DNA from: Schaalia odontolytica
Lineage (GTDB): Bacteria; Actinomycetota; Actinomycetes; Actinomycetales; Actinomycetaceae
Length of the DNA stretch: 64,000 nucleotides
Assembly: GCF_024584435.1 (NCBI RefSeq)
Contig: NZ_CP102197.1
Span: 1,302,001-1,366,000, forward strand
Reading direction: 5' to 3'
In this document: positions 1 to 8,537 of the stretch, piece by piece
Position numbering within the stretch: position 1 is the first letter of the stretch
Layout of the letters: each line of letters begins with the position of its first letter
The notes under the pieces: generated by a model
The model's input: the letters and a program-made list of their open reading frames with translations, nothing else
The model's database searches: none
What the model was told of the DNA's origin: nothing
Translations under genes and position numbers: made by a program

Positions 1-209
1 TTGGCGCCGAGGTACCAGGCAGCGGCGATGACCCCCATGGCCTCGGCGCGGTACTTGCGCGGCGAAAACTCCGCGATCATCGACGTCGCAATCGGGTAGT
101 CGGCGCCCACGGCGACGCCGACCAGGAACCGTAGGATGACGAGCATCGGCGGGGCGTGGACAAAGGCGCACAGGACCGACAGGACGGCGATCACCACCAG
201 GTCGATGAC
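1..209 (-). pseudogene. 5'-truncated MFS transporter remnant
   Basis: The minus-strand frame from about 209 down to 1 reads as a major-facilitator segment: a hydrophobic helix, then LRFLVGVAVGADYPIAT and IAEFSPRKYRAEAMG, typical of the helix 4 to loop region of sugar/phosphate-type MFS carriers. Upstream, the same frame reaches a TGA at 261-263 with no start codon or first transmembrane segments between, so the N-terminal part of a normal transporter is missing. The similarity stops at about 205-212, where a different gene remnant begins in another frame. The frame is open to the window edge, so the 3' part may be intact outside. I read it as a deletion-fusion relic; a gene starting at an internal ATG (146) is less likely. 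Confidence 0.55.
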
Positions 210-210
210 G

Positions 211-366
211 GGTTCGTTGGAAGCACAGCTTGCCTTCCTTGACCTCCCACAGTCGGGTCGTCAGGGTGCTTCCCGGGTGCACCGGGGAGGTAATGCGGGT
301 CTTAATGCGGGTAACGCGCTCGGGTTCGCCGGGGACGAATGCGTTGATGGCGTGACACATGTCACC
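211..366 (-). pseudogene. MaoC-like dehydratase C-terminal fragment
   Basis: On the minus strand, in a frame different from the adjoining MFS remnant, positions 366 to 211 encode a stretch with CHAINAF, then PERVTRIKTRITSPVHPG and TLTTRLWEVKEGK. This matches the C-terminal hot-dog-fold pattern of MaoC-like acyl dehydratases (the R-x-x-SPV-x-PG-x-TL-x-T-x-LW signature). No N-terminal hot-dog domain, start codon or ribosome site accompanies it, and the similarity ends at the point where MFS coding sequence begins. It is therefore best read as one half of a deletion junction. The family call rests on pattern recognition of about 50 residues. Confidence 0.45.
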
Positions 367-453
367 GCGCGACGCAGTAGACGGATTCCCCGATCACGCA
401 CGGAGACCGCGGTACGCGAGACGGCACACGACAGCGTCTTCCCCGCGCGCCTC

Positions 454-1761
454 TCAGTCGCGCCCGCCCGACACCCGGACGCAGTTCGCCGCCCATAGGC
501 CCGTCAAGGCCGCCGAGTCCGACCACGGGAACGCCAGGTAGTCGCCCGCCAGAATGACCGGGCCCCTGTGCTCAACGCGATAGCGGCGAACCCTGCCGAC
601 TCGCCCGACCCGGCAGGTCGGCATCGCGGCGGGAATCCTCACGACGCGGCTCGCCTCCCCATCAACGGCGTCTTCCACAGTCGGCGCGAGCTCGCACAGC
701 GCCGCAACCGCTCGCGTCACCACATCGGCGTCTGGCTCTCCCTGGGAGATCAAACGCTCCGCCGCCTCCCCATCGAACATCACGGTCACGGCATCTGCGC
801 CCGGCGCCGCGTGCCCGGCGCGGCTCGCCACACACAGCGCGGCAATGGGGCCAGCCTGACTCGGCGACGCCAGCAAACCGTATGCACCGCCCAACTCGCG
901 TTCCGTCAGGCGACGACGGCACGCGAGGACGACCAGGAGCCCCGAGCTATAGGGGGTCGACAGCAACTGGGTTTCGAGCGGGGACGGATCCGCCACGAGC
1001 GAAGCGGCCGCGGGTGCGGGAACGGCCAAGACGATCCGATCCCCCTCAACCACCGTCCCGTTGGCGAGGACCAACGCGCCGCCGGTCCTGTCGCGTTCGA
1101 CACGCACAACAGGAGCCTCGTAGTGGATCGACAGTCCCGCGGCCAACGCCCGAGGTATCGCCTCGAGCCCGGGATCTGCGGTGAGCGTCGTGAACGGGCG
1201 CGAGCCGTAGGACACCATGGCCAGCGCCGCCGACGCCGACGTCTGCGCAAGGTCCTGAAAGTAGTATCCCCGAAACGACGAGCCGATGACAGCGTTCGTG
1301 AAGGCCCGCCCAAATCGCCCGGAGCACCACGCATCGGCGGGCACGTCAATGTCGGCCCACTGGGCCGGGTCAGCCGGATTGGCCTTCGCCAGGCGCGGAA
1401 ACTGGCGGGCCAGCTGCCATCCCGCCTGGGCGGCTTCGTGCCAGCCCATCACGCCCGCTCGCACCATCGCGAATCCGTTGGGGACGTAGGTCACAGCCTG
1501 CGAGTCGACGATGATTCCTGCGCGCGCACGAATCGGGCGGAGCGCAACGCCGAGGCGCTCAGCCATGCGCGGGATGACACGGTAGGTGGAGGACAGGAAG
1601 TTAGCGCCGACCTCGACCCGACAATCGGCGACCGTTGCGGTCTCCATGCGTCCGCCCGCGCGCCCGCTCGCCTCGTAGACCTCGACGTCCTGGCCCCACC
1701 CGGCCAGCGCATCCGCACACGCGAGTCCCGAAATCCCAGCGCCGACGATCAAGGTTCTCAT
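454..1761 (-). CDS. FAD-dependent amine-oxidase-family oxidoreductase
   Basis: 435 residues. The N-terminus holds a Rossmann FAD motif (VGAGISGLACADAL, residues 6-19) followed by the E-x6-GGR motif (VYEASGRAGGRMET) of flavin amine oxidases, phytoene desaturases and protoporphyrinogen oxidases. Near the C-terminus, ILAGDYLAFPWSDSAALTG is the usual second FAD-contacting segment. Substrate cannot be told from sequence; a soluble cytosolic flavoenzyme is likely, as no signal peptide is seen. The ATG at 1761 has no Shine-Dalgarno, but a TAGTAT hexamer ends 6 nt upstream (1768-1773), so the mRNA is probably leaderless. It stands alone, flanked by decayed genes on both sides. The product family is secure, the reaction is not. 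Confidence 0.8.
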   Translation of the reverse strand: MRTLIVGAGISGLACADALAGWGQDVEVYEASGRAGGRMETATVADCRVEVGANFLSSTYRVIPRMAERLGVALRPIRARAGIIVDSQAVTYVPNGFAMVRAGVMGWHEAAQAGWQLARQFPRLAKANPADPAQWADIDVPADAWCSGRFGRAFTNAVIGSSFRGYYFQDLAQTSASAALAMVSYGSRPFTTLTADPGLEAIPRALAAGLSIHYEAPVVRVERDRTGGALVLANGTVVEGDRIVLAVPAPAAASLVADPSPLETQLLSTPYSSGLLVVLACRRRLTERELGGAYGLLASPSQAGPIAALCVASRAGHAAPGADAVTVMFDGEAAERLISQGEPDADVVTRAVAALCELAPTVEDAVDGEASRVVRIPAAMPTCRVGRVGRVRRYRVEHRGPVILAGDYLAFPWSDSAALTGLWAANCVRVSGGRD

Positions 1762-1767
1762 GACGCC

Positions 1768-1773
1768 ATACTA
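1768..1773 (-). promoter_or_regulatory. -10 element for leaderless flavoenzyme gene
   Basis: On the minus strand TAGTAT lies exactly 6 nt before the ATG at 1761, placing transcription start at or within a base of the initiation codon. No clear -35 hexamer is seen. The same spacing recurs at guaB, guaB3 and other genes in this window. Confidence 0.5.
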
Positions 1774-1936
1774 GCGACTCACGCGAGCATTCCGTGAACG
1801 TCTAGGTTCTTGTGGTGGTTGCGGCGATTCTTGGTGAAGAAGTTCGTGGACGCCTCCCCTGCGCGCTGACGCCGGCGCCCCCCTCGTTCCACCCTCGGAG
1901 CAACAGGCACTGGCGGCGCTGCCCTCGATCGGTCGG

Positions 1937-2293
1937 ATGCCGATTCTCCAGGGGATCATCCTATTTGTCGGTCTTGTCGCGGCACACGTGAGCGCCAGCC
2001 TTGTTAAAGCGCTCCTCGCCGGACCTCTCGGCCCCGCGTTAGCCGCCACCATCGGGTACGTGCTCGCCAGCGCGATCGCCGTTTGTTTCTATCTTCTCGC
2101 CGTACGCCTCGTCGGGGCCAGGCAGGCGAGCGATTTCGAAGGGCCGGGGTGGTTGCGGGAACTTATCTCAGGCGTAGTCCTCGGAACGCTCCTCATGGGC
2201 GTCGCCGTCGCCTGGGCGTTCGGCGCCTACACGGTGATCGGGTTCAACCCGCATTCGCAGGCCGGGCGGCTCCGGCGAGATCGCGGCCTGTAA
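1937..2293 (+). pseudogene. truncated CPBP-type membrane protease remnant
   Basis: 118 codons from an ATG at 1937; the same frame extends upstream without a stop to about 1834. It shows three hydrophobic segments (ILQGIILFVGLVAAHVSASL, ATIGYVLASAIAVCFYLLAV, and ISGVVLGTLLMGVAVAWAFGA) with a W-x-x-E-x-x-x-G-x-x-x-G-x-L-x-x-G pattern like the N-terminal half of CPBP (Abi/CAAX) glutamic intramembrane proteases. After GFNPHSQAG the frame turns into an arginine-rich tail and stops, before the EExxxR and FxxxH catalytic motifs should appear. No ribosome site precedes the ATG. The rest of the gap (1762-1936 and 2294-2444) contains no recognisable gene. I infer a disrupted gene. Confidence 0.5.
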
Positions 2294-2444
2294 CGGGGGC
2301 GGCGCGCCGACGACGAGTTCTCAAACCTCCTGGGCCGCGAGGACGCGACCTCATGCGCCGGGTCCAACCTGACGCACCGAGTTATCCTCGCGCCCCTCCT
2401 GGGAGATGCCAGCGACCAGCCTGGTTCCATCACCCACATTCCCC

Positions 2445-2475
2445 TTGACAGCGACGCCGCGTCACAGTGTTCGAT
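2445..2475 (+). promoter_or_regulatory. MerR-type promoter with 19-bp spacer and central dyad
   Basis: TTGACA (2445-2450) and TTCGAT (2470-2475) are separated by 19 bp, the over-long spacing typical of promoters twisted open by MerR regulators. The spacer contains the perfect dyad GACGC-C-GCGTC (2453-2463), nearly centred between the hexamers. The regulator's ATG at 2483 lies 7 nt past the -10, so the transcript may be leaderless. Autoregulation is inferred. Confidence 0.55.
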
Positions 2476-2482
2476 GGTACCT

Positions 2483-3349
2483 ATGAGAGTCAAAGTGATG
2501 GCCGACCTGGCGGGGACCACGACGCGGACGGTGCGCTACTACCACCGCCTGGGGCTGCTCCCTGTGCCCCCACTCGTCGCGGGGCGCCGCGACTACGGGA
2601 TTGAGCACCTGGCCCGCCTGCTGCGCATCCGGTGGCTGGCCGAGTCCGGGATCCCCCTGGCGAAGATCGCCCAGATGCTGCCCGACGAGCCCTCCCAGGG
2701 GCGCAGCGCCATCGAGGCGGACCTGCTCGCCACGCGGGCGCAGATCGACGCGCGCATCGAGGTCCTGCACCACCAGCGGGCCCGCATCGACGAGCTCGTA
2801 GCCAGGGTGCGCTCCGGCGAGGCCCTCTCGCCCCTGCCCGTCGTCCTCGAGCGCTTCTACGATCGCATCGAGGGCCTCGTTGAGGACCCGGCCACGCTGC
2901 CCATCGTCCACACGGACCGGCGCATGGTCCTGGCGCTGGCGATCTCGGGCCTCATCCCGGCCTCGCTGGGCCCGTTCATCGAGGGGCTCAGCGACGAGGA
3001 CCACCGAGCGGTGGTCCGCATGTTAACCAGGTTCGCCACACTCGACCGCAGCCGCTACCCCGGCGCCTACGGCGACGAGGAGAGGGAGCGCGTCATCGAG
3101 GAGCTCGAGGAGGCCGAGTGGGCCGTCCTCGAGCGCAACAGGTCGACCGCCCTCGCGTTGCTGCGCGACCTGCCCAGTGGCGGGCCCGGGCACCTGCTGT
3201 GGAAGCGGGTGGCCCGGCTCTCCAAAATCGGCTACCCCGAGCCCGATCAGAGGCGCGTCATCGACGACCTGGTCCGCCGCCTGCAGGCGGACCCGGAGTT
3301 CGGGCCCGTGCTCGAAGAGAAAACAGGAAAGGAATGGAGCATTGTCTGA
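2483..3349 (+). CDS. MerR-family transcriptional regulator
   Basis: 288 residues from the ATG at 2483; an in-frame ATG at 2474 would overlap the -10 element, so 2483 is preferred. The N-terminus is a MerR winged helix (MADLAGTTTRTVRYYHRLGLL, with the recognition-helix TTTRTVRYY), followed by a coiled-coil-like segment around residues 80-110. A long C-terminal region of about 170 residues lacks effector-binding cysteines or a GyrI fold that I recognise. It overlaps the downstream ATPase gene by 8 bp, so it very likely controls that two-gene exporter, in the TipA/BmrR style of drug-responsive MerR proteins. The inducer is unknown. Confidence 0.85.
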   Translation: MRVKVMADLAGTTTRTVRYYHRLGLLPVPPLVAGRRDYGIEHLARLLRIRWLAESGIPLAKIAQMLPDEPSQGRSAIEADLLATRAQIDARIEVLHHQRARIDELVARVRSGEALSPLPVVLERFYDRIEGLVEDPATLPIVHTDRRMVLALAISGLIPASLGPFIEGLSDEDHRAVVRMLTRFATLDRSRYPGAYGDEERERVIEELEEAEWAVLERNRSTALALLRDLPSGGPGHLLWKRVARLSKIGYPEPDQRRVIDDLVRRLQADPEFGPVLEEKTGKEWSIV

Positions 3350-4256
3350 TCTCATCGAGGCCGAGGGCCTCATCAAGAGTTTCGGGAAGGTCAAGGCCCT
3401 GGACGGCCTCGACCTTGGTGTCGGGAAAGGCCAGATCCACGGCTTCCTGGGCCCCAACGGCGCGGGGAAGTCCACGACGATCCGCGTCCTGCTGGGCATG
3501 TACCACACCGACGGCGGCCGCGCCCGCGTCCTGGGGATGGACCCCACCCGCGAAGCCTCCGCCATCAACCGCCGCCTCGCCTACGTGCCCGGCTCGGTGA
3601 GCCTGTGGCCCAACCTCACGGGCGGGCAGGTGCTCGACACCCTGGCGGGCCTGCGCGGCTCGCGCGACCGCGCCCGCGAGGAGGAGCTCACCGAGCGCTT
3701 CGACCTGGACCTCACCAAGAAAGTGCGGACCTACTCCAAGGGCAACGCGCAGAAGGTGGCGCTCGTGGCCGCCCTGTCCGCGCCCGTGGACCTGCTCATC
3801 CTCGACGAGCCGACCTCGGGCCTGGACCCCCTCATGGAGCGCGTCTTCACCGACGTGGTCCGCGAGGCCGCCGACGGTGGCGCCACCGTCCTGCTGTCCA
3901 GCCACATCCTGGCCGAGGTCCAGGACCTGTGCTCACACGTGACGATCATCAAGGACGGGCGCACCGTGGAGAGCGGCGACCTGTCGTATCTGCGCTCCCT
4001 GGCCGAGACCGCCATCCGCATCGGCGTCGGGAAGTCGGACGCGCGGCACCACCGCCTCGTCGAGGCCCTGGCCGGGCTCGGCGCCCCCGTCCGCCCCACC
4101 GGCACCCGCGTGGAGACGCACGTCCCCTCCTCCCTGGTGCCCGCCGTCCTGGGCGCGGTCGCGAACCTGGGGGTCGACGACGTGCAGGTGGAGCCCGCCA
4201 GCCTGGAGGACCTGTTCATGAGCCACTACTCGGGGGACCAGGGGGCGCGGTCATGA
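3342..4256 (+). CDS. ABC exporter ATP-binding protein
   Basis: 304 residues from a TTG at 3342, chosen because AGGAAAGGA sits just upstream and because the preceding regulator ends at 3349; longer in-frame starts would run inside the regulator gene. Walker A GPNGAGKST (about residue 42), a degenerate signature YSKGNAQKV, Walker B LLILDEPTSGLDPL and a switch histidine in LSSHILAEV are all present. A C-terminal domain of about 90 residues follows, as in DrrA/NatA-type exporters. Its TGA overlaps the permease ATG (ATGA at 4253-4256), indicating translational coupling. It should energise the adjacent polytopic permease in exporting a hydrophobic compound, possibly an antibiotic. Confidence 0.9.
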   Translation: MSDLIEAEGLIKSFGKVKALDGLDLGVGKGQIHGFLGPNGAGKSTTIRVLLGMYHTDGGRARVLGMDPTREASAINRRLAYVPGSVSLWPNLTGGQVLDTLAGLRGSRDRAREEELTERFDLDLTKKVRTYSKGNAQKVALVAALSAPVDLLILDEPTSGLDPLMERVFTDVVREAADGGATVLLSSHILAEVQDLCSHVTIIKDGRTVESGDLSYLRSLAETAIRIGVGKSDARHHRLVEALAGLGAPVRPTGTRVETHVPSSLVPAVLGAVANLGVDDVQVEPASLEDLFMSHYSGDQGARS

Positions 4257-5854
4257 GCGCGCTCACGGGAGTCCGGCGGTGCCTGGGACTGGCGACGCGC
4301 CGCTACAGGTGGCAGGCACTCGCGTGGATGGTGCCGCTGTGGCTGTTCCTACTGGGCCACCCCATCGCCCTGCAGCGCACCTACCCCTCCTTGGAGGTGC
4401 GCACGGCGATCCTGGCCCAGATGCGCGAAGCGCTGGGCGTGCGCCTGCTCTTCGGCCCCGTCCCCGACACCGGCGGCGTGGGGGAGTTCGCCAGTTGGGA
4501 GGACGGCGGGTACCTGCTGTGGTTCGTCGCGATCATGGCGATCATGCTCACGACTGCACTGGCCCGGCGCGATGAGCAGGACGGGCACGTCGAGGTCGTC
4601 CTCGGGGCGGGCGCGGGCCGCTGGGCGCCCTTCGCTTCGGCGACCGCGTGGGCGCTGGGCGCGATGGCGCTCACGGGCGCGGGGCTGGCGGCCTCGCTGA
4701 TCGGCGTGGACGCCGTCGTGGGCGAGACGCCCCTGCGCGGGGCCCTCGTGTTCGGCGGCGTGGCCATCGCCCAGGGATGGGCTTTCGCGGGTGTTGCTCT
4801 GGTGGCCTCGCAGTTGGTTCGCGACGCCTCGGCGGCCCGGGGGCTGTGTTTCACGGTCTTCGGGGCGGCCTTCGCCGTCCGCGTCGTGGCCGACGAGACG
4901 GGGGCCGCGTGGCTGCGGTGGCTGAGCCCCCTGGCCTGGCGGGATATCGCCGAGCCCTTCGGGGCGGAGCGCGTGTGGGCGTTCGCCGTCTTCGTGGGGA
5001 TCGTGGCCGCGCTGGTGGCGCTGGCGGGGCTGCTCCACTCCCGCCGGGAGTTGCTGGGGGCGGTGCTGGCCGACCGCTCCGTGTCCGTCAGGCGGTGGCG
5101 CGTGCGCGGCCCCCTGGGCCTGACCGCGCGCCTGGGCGTTCGGCGCCTGGCGGCCTGGGCCTTCGCCCTGGTGCTCACGGGCGCGCTCTTCGGCGCGATG
5201 TCGGGCGATCTGTCCGACCTGATCGCCAACAACCCCGCCAGCGCAGCCTACATGGACAAGATGGCTCCCGAGATGCGGCCCGTCGTCCAGTACACCACGT
5301 TGTTCACGGTTCTGATGGTGGCCCTGGTCGCCACCGCGGTCGTCCAGCGGGTGCTCGGCCTGGCCGCGTCTGAGGAGCGGGGGCTGTCCGAGGCGGTGCT
5401 GGCCTGCGGGGTCCCGCGCACGCGCGCGCTCATAGCGGCCGTGGCCGACGCCATCGGCACGGGAGTGGTCCTGCTCGTCGTGTCAGGCGCCGTACTGGCG
5501 GTCGCCATGGCCACTCAGGTGAGCGAGGACCACGCTCCCGCCCGCGCGCTCGTCTCCACACTCACCCAACTGCCGGGGGTCGTGGCGGCGGCGGGAATCG
5601 CCGCGTTGCTGGTGGGCGCAGCGCCCCGGTGGCGGTCCCTGGCGTGGGCGGTCATCGCGTGGAGTTCCTTCGCGCGCTTCTTCGGGGGCCTCATCGACAT
5701 GCCGAAGTGGGCGCAGGATCTCAGCGTCCTGGGGCACGTGGCCGATCCGTGGGGGACGACCCACTGGCTGCCCATGGCCGTCCAGCTTGGGGTTGGCATC
5801 GCGTGCTGCGCTGGCGGCCTGATCGCCTACCGCGTGCGCGACATTCCCGCGTGA
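4253..5854 (+). CDS. ABC exporter permease (polyketide-antibiotic exporter type)
   Basis: 533 residues with about 12 hydrophobic segments in two similar halves: the first half spans residues 20-260, then a basic loop (SVSVRRWRVRGPLG), then a second half with a new set of helices. This length and internal duplication match the TetR-associated polyketide-antibiotic ABC permease family rather than single-domain ABC-2 permeases. Start overlaps the ATPase stop. Together with the MerR regulator it forms a three-gene operon probably serving drug or lipid efflux at the cytoplasmic membrane. Substrate is unknown. A GC-rich inverted repeat (5871-5882 with 5904-5915) just past the stop may end transcription. 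Confidence 0.85.
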   Translation: MSALTGVRRCLGLATRRYRWQALAWMVPLWLFLLGHPIALQRTYPSLEVRTAILAQMREALGVRLLFGPVPDTGGVGEFASWEDGGYLLWFVAIMAIMLTTALARRDEQDGHVEVVLGAGAGRWAPFASATAWALGAMALTGAGLAASLIGVDAVVGETPLRGALVFGGVAIAQGWAFAGVALVASQLVRDASAARGLCFTVFGAAFAVRVVADETGAAWLRWLSPLAWRDIAEPFGAERVWAFAVFVGIVAALVALAGLLHSRRELLGAVLADRSVSVRRWRVRGPLGLTARLGVRRLAAWAFALVLTGALFGAMSGDLSDLIANNPASAAYMDKMAPEMRPVVQYTTLFTVLMVALVATAVVQRVLGLAASEERGLSEAVLACGVPRTRALIAAVADAIGTGVVLLVVSGAVLAVAMATQVSEDHAPARALVSTLTQLPGVVAAAGIAALLVGAAPRWRSLAWAVIAWSSFARFFGGLIDMPKWAQDLSVLGHVADPWGTTHWLPMAVQLGVGIACCAGGLIAYRVRDIPA

Positions 5855-5870
5855 GCGCTCGTGTCCCGCC

Positions 5871-5915
5871 CGCCGCTCGCTCACGATGCCTGTGCGCCCC
5901 CGCGAGCGAGCGGCG
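5871..5915. terminator. possible bidirectional terminator between convergent genes
   Basis: Inverted repeat CGCCGCTCGCTC (5871-5882) / GAGCGAGCGGCG (5904-5915) with a 21-nt loop lies between the convergent ABC permease and protease genes, partly inside the protease's last codons. No U-tract follows, so this is tentative. Confidence 0.3.
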
Positions 5916-6699
5916 CCTTGGTGGACACGTAGACTCGCCTGACCGCCAGCGCGAGGATGACGGTGACGATCAGCGCCCATCCCTGCGCCACGAACACGCT
6001 CACCGCCCCGCTCTGATACAGGGCCGCCCCAGCGTCCGCGAGGGCGTGGGCGAGGACAGCCCCGAGGATCCACCAGCGGCGGATCCGCCCCGTGAACGCC
6101 ATCCAGACCAGGACCGACAGGGTGATGTGCAAGACGATGGCGATGGCGCGTTCGCCGATGCCCAGCAGGTAGAGGGGGGCCGGGGTGTTGATGAGTGAGT
6201 CGAACTGGCGGGCGACGACGTCACGCTGGGCATCGGGCAAGCCGGCGAGGAACGCCTCGCTGGCCCCCGCGTTGATGATGCTCACCGAGGTCACGAGGCT
6301 GGAGACCATCCCCACTCCCACGAGCAGCATTGCCTCGATGCCTCCGTGTCCAATGCCCGCTCCGAGGGCGCGCCCGACGTCGTCGGGGCGCCGATCGCTT
6401 GCTCGTAGCACGGCGAAGCCACACACCCGCCCGAGCTCCTCGAATACTCCGGCCGTGAGCGCCCCGTAGAGGGTGTATAGGGCGGGATTACTGCGCAGGC
6501 TTGGGACGGCCGCGAATACAAGCGAGTGCGTTCCTCCCTCGAGGAGGAGAGCAAACACGACGAACACGAGCGCGCCGACGGCGGCGGACCACAGGGAGAA
6601 GCGCCACCTGCGCCGCGCAACGACGAGGATGACGATCGGCAGGACGAGCGTGGCCAGAGCGCTGACGCCCATGCACGCCAGGGACGGTGTTGAAACCAT
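5881..6699 (-). CDS. YhfC-family glutamic-type intramembrane protease
   Basis: 272 residues from the ATG at 6699, which has GAGG 5 nt upstream; a longer frame back to 6786 lacks this support. Eight or so hydrophobic helices are visible. The family's motifs are present: FEELGRVCGF (adjacent glutamates plus arginine) near residue 85, GHGGIEAMLL (His and Glu in a helix) near residue 118, and LAHALADAGAALYQ near the C-terminus. YhfC proteins are relatives of CPBP proteases thought to use glutamate and histidine for catalysis within the membrane; substrates are generally unknown. The gene is convergent with the exporter operon and divergent from the secreted nuclease-fold gene. Confidence 0.75.
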   Translation of the reverse strand: MVSTPSLACMGVSALATLVLPIVILVVARRRWRFSLWSAAVGALVFVVFALLLEGGTHSLVFAAVPSLRSNPALYTLYGALTAGVFEELGRVCGFAVLRASDRRPDDVGRALGAGIGHGGIEAMLLVGVGMVSSLVTSVSIINAGASEAFLAGLPDAQRDVVARQFDSLINTPAPLYLLGIGERAIAIVLHITLSVLVWMAFTGRIRRWWILGAVLAHALADAGAALYQSGAVSVFVAQGWALIVTVILALAVRRVYVSTKAPLARGGAQAS

Positions 6700-6861
6700 G
6701 GAAGCCTCGATTCGTTGGTCGGGAAGGGGAGCCGACGAGCGCCCGTACGGTTGAGGATACTCCCGGTCCCCGCCCACCCGTACCACATCCTTGTTTGTTG
6801 CCCTCCCGGGGATCTACCATCTGTTGTACCCATCCCAACGGTGTTGAAGGAGATTACGGCG

Positions 6862-8268
6862 ATGAAGCCCCTCTCGGTCGCCACAGCGGCCTGCCTCCCC
6901 CTTGCTCTATGCCTACTACCGGCTGCCCCCGCGCTCGCCGATCCCGCGCGGTCGGCGACAACCGATGCCCTCACGGTGGCCACGTTCAACGCCAGCCTCA
7001 ACCGAGACTCTCCGGGTCAGCTTCTCGACGACCTTGCCACGTCAGGCAATACCCAGGCGTCCAACGTCGCAGAAACCATCCAACGCGTGAATCCGGACAT
7101 CATTTTGATCAACGAGTTCGACTACGACGCGAATTCGGCGGCTATTGACCTCTTTCGCACGAACTACCTCGAAGTCCCGCACAACGGCGCCCAGCCCGTC
7201 ACCTACCCCTACTCGTGGGCAGGTTCGGTGAACACGGGAGTCCCCAGCGGCTTCGACCTGGACGGGGACGGAAGCACCTCGGGCCCCTCCGACGCCTGGG
7301 GTTTCGGCAAGTTCCCGGGTCAATACGGTTTCGTCGTCTACTCGAAATACCCGATTAAGACCGACCAGATCCGCACGTTCCAAAACTTCTTGTGGAAGGA
7401 CATGCCGGGCGCCCTCCTTCCGACCAACGCCGACGGCTCGGGCTGGTACTCCGACGAGATACTCCAGCGCTTCCCCCTCTCGTCTAAGACGCACGCCGAC
7501 CTGCCGGTCGATGTCGACGGCACGACCGTCCACGTTCTCGCCGCTCACCCGACCCCGCCCTCGTTTGACGGACCCGAGCAGCGCAATAAGAAACGCAACT
7601 TCGACGAGATCCGCGTGTGGTCCGACTACGTAGCGAACCGGGCCGACTACCTCTACGACGACAAGGGCGTCAAGGGCGGCCTGTCCACCGATGCGAACTT
7701 CGTCATTCTGGGCGACTACAACTCCGATCCACTGGACGGCGATTCGTACCCGGGAGCCATCGACCAGCTCCTGACCAGCCCCCGAATCGTCGACACGATG
7801 CCGACCTCGCAGGGCGGGCCCAGCGAGGCGAAGCTCCAGGGTGGGGCCAACCTGAAGCACAAGACGGATCCGAAGTACGACACAGGCGACTTCAACGACG
7901 ATCCGCGGCCGGGCAATCTGCGCATCGATTACGTGCTGCCGAACACGGGCACGCAGGTCGACGAGGCGCAGGTCTTTTGGCCAACCCGCGACGACGAGCT
8001 GTTCCGTCTCACCGGCCTCCATCCCTTCCCGACCTCCGACCACCGCATGGTCTGGACAAAGCTGCGCTTCCCGGCAGCAGAGCCACCGGCACCGGAACAG
8101 CCAAACCCCGGTGATCAAGGGCAGGCGGGCCCCTCGGGAGCAGGCAAGTCCGGCAAACTGGCGAATTCGGGCACGCATGTCGGCCTTCTCGGCATGATCG
8201 CCCTCACGGCGGGCCTGGGCGGCGTTCTCCTCATCGCCCAGCGTCGCGCGCGTCGTCGCCGGGCGTAG
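6862..8268 (+). CDS. secreted, wall-anchored endonuclease/exonuclease/phosphatase-fold protein
   Basis: 468 residues. The ATG at 6862 follows AAGGAG by a normal distance; 49 in-frame codons upstream are not supported. A Sec signal peptide (MKPLSVATAACLPLALCLL, cleavage near PALADP) is followed by an EEP-fold domain with characteristic VATFNASL, INEFDYD, AAHPTPP, ILGDYNSDP and a terminal SDHRMVW, the Asn, Glu, Asp and His positions of the metal-dependent hydrolase. The C-terminus has LANSG, a hydrophobic span and RRARRRRA, a sorting signal related to LPxTG/LAxTG with serine for threonine. It may hydrolyse extracellular nucleic acids or phosphoesters at the cell surface; the substrate is not determined. 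A strong terminator follows. Confidence 0.8.
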   Translation: MKPLSVATAACLPLALCLLPAAPALADPARSATTDALTVATFNASLNRDSPGQLLDDLATSGNTQASNVAETIQRVNPDIILINEFDYDANSAAIDLFRTNYLEVPHNGAQPVTYPYSWAGSVNTGVPSGFDLDGDGSTSGPSDAWGFGKFPGQYGFVVYSKYPIKTDQIRTFQNFLWKDMPGALLPTNADGSGWYSDEILQRFPLSSKTHADLPVDVDGTTVHVLAAHPTPPSFDGPEQRNKKRNFDEIRVWSDYVANRADYLYDDKGVKGGLSTDANFVILGDYNSDPLDGDSYPGAIDQLLTSPRIVDTMPTSQGGPSEAKLQGGANLKHKTDPKYDTGDFNDDPRPGNLRIDYVLPNTGTQVDEAQVFWPTRDDELFRLTGLHPFPTSDHRMVWTKLRFPAAEPPAPEQPNPGDQGQAGPSGAGKSGKLANSGTHVGLLGMIALTAGLGGVLLIAQRRARRRRA

Positions 8269-8280
8269 CCGCGATCACTC

Positions 8281-8322
8281 AACGCCTCGGGGCGGGTCAA
8301 TCAGACCCGCCCCGAGGCGTTT
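8281..8322 (+). terminator. Rho-independent-type terminator
   Basis: A long GC-rich perfect hairpin (arms 8282-8298 and 8304-8320, 5-nt loop) followed by TTTCG lies 12 bp after the surface nuclease-fold gene. The stem strength makes it a confident terminator. Confidence 0.85.
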
Positions 8323-8478
8323 CGCATGCGACACGGAATTCCTCGCGTGTCAGCCCGCCAACTGGCCGCCTCCCGCAGATGCATCTGTGCGTCCACAGCG
8401 GCATCGCACCCATAGCCCGGACACAAGATGAGGGACGGGTCACATGCCGTTCCGGGCGTAAGTACATCCGAAGAGGCA

Positions 8479-8507
8479 TATAATACATATATACATGTTT
8501 TGCATGT
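8479..8507 (+). promoter_or_regulatory. TATAAT promoter with AT-rich inverted repeats upstream of abrB-like gene
   Basis: A consensus TATAAT (8479-8484) is followed by an AT-rich stretch holding repeated ATACAT units and an inverted repeat ACATG-N5-CATGT (8493-8507). It is strikingly A+T-rich against its surroundings. AbrB-fold regulators often bind such low-complexity AT-rich dyads, so this may be the operator for self-control of the exporter operon. No convincing -35 hexamer is visible. The rest of 8323-8478 shows no gene. Confidence 0.5.
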
Positions 8508-8537
8508 TATGTTGGATTTAGCAGAGAGGCTGGCACT

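Noticed and set aside
568..1797. 409-codon open frame on the plus strand opposite the flavoenzyme
   Set aside because: Arg/His/Gln-rich, low-complexity translation with no domain, lying exactly antisense to a clear oxidoreductase; a GC-bias shadow.
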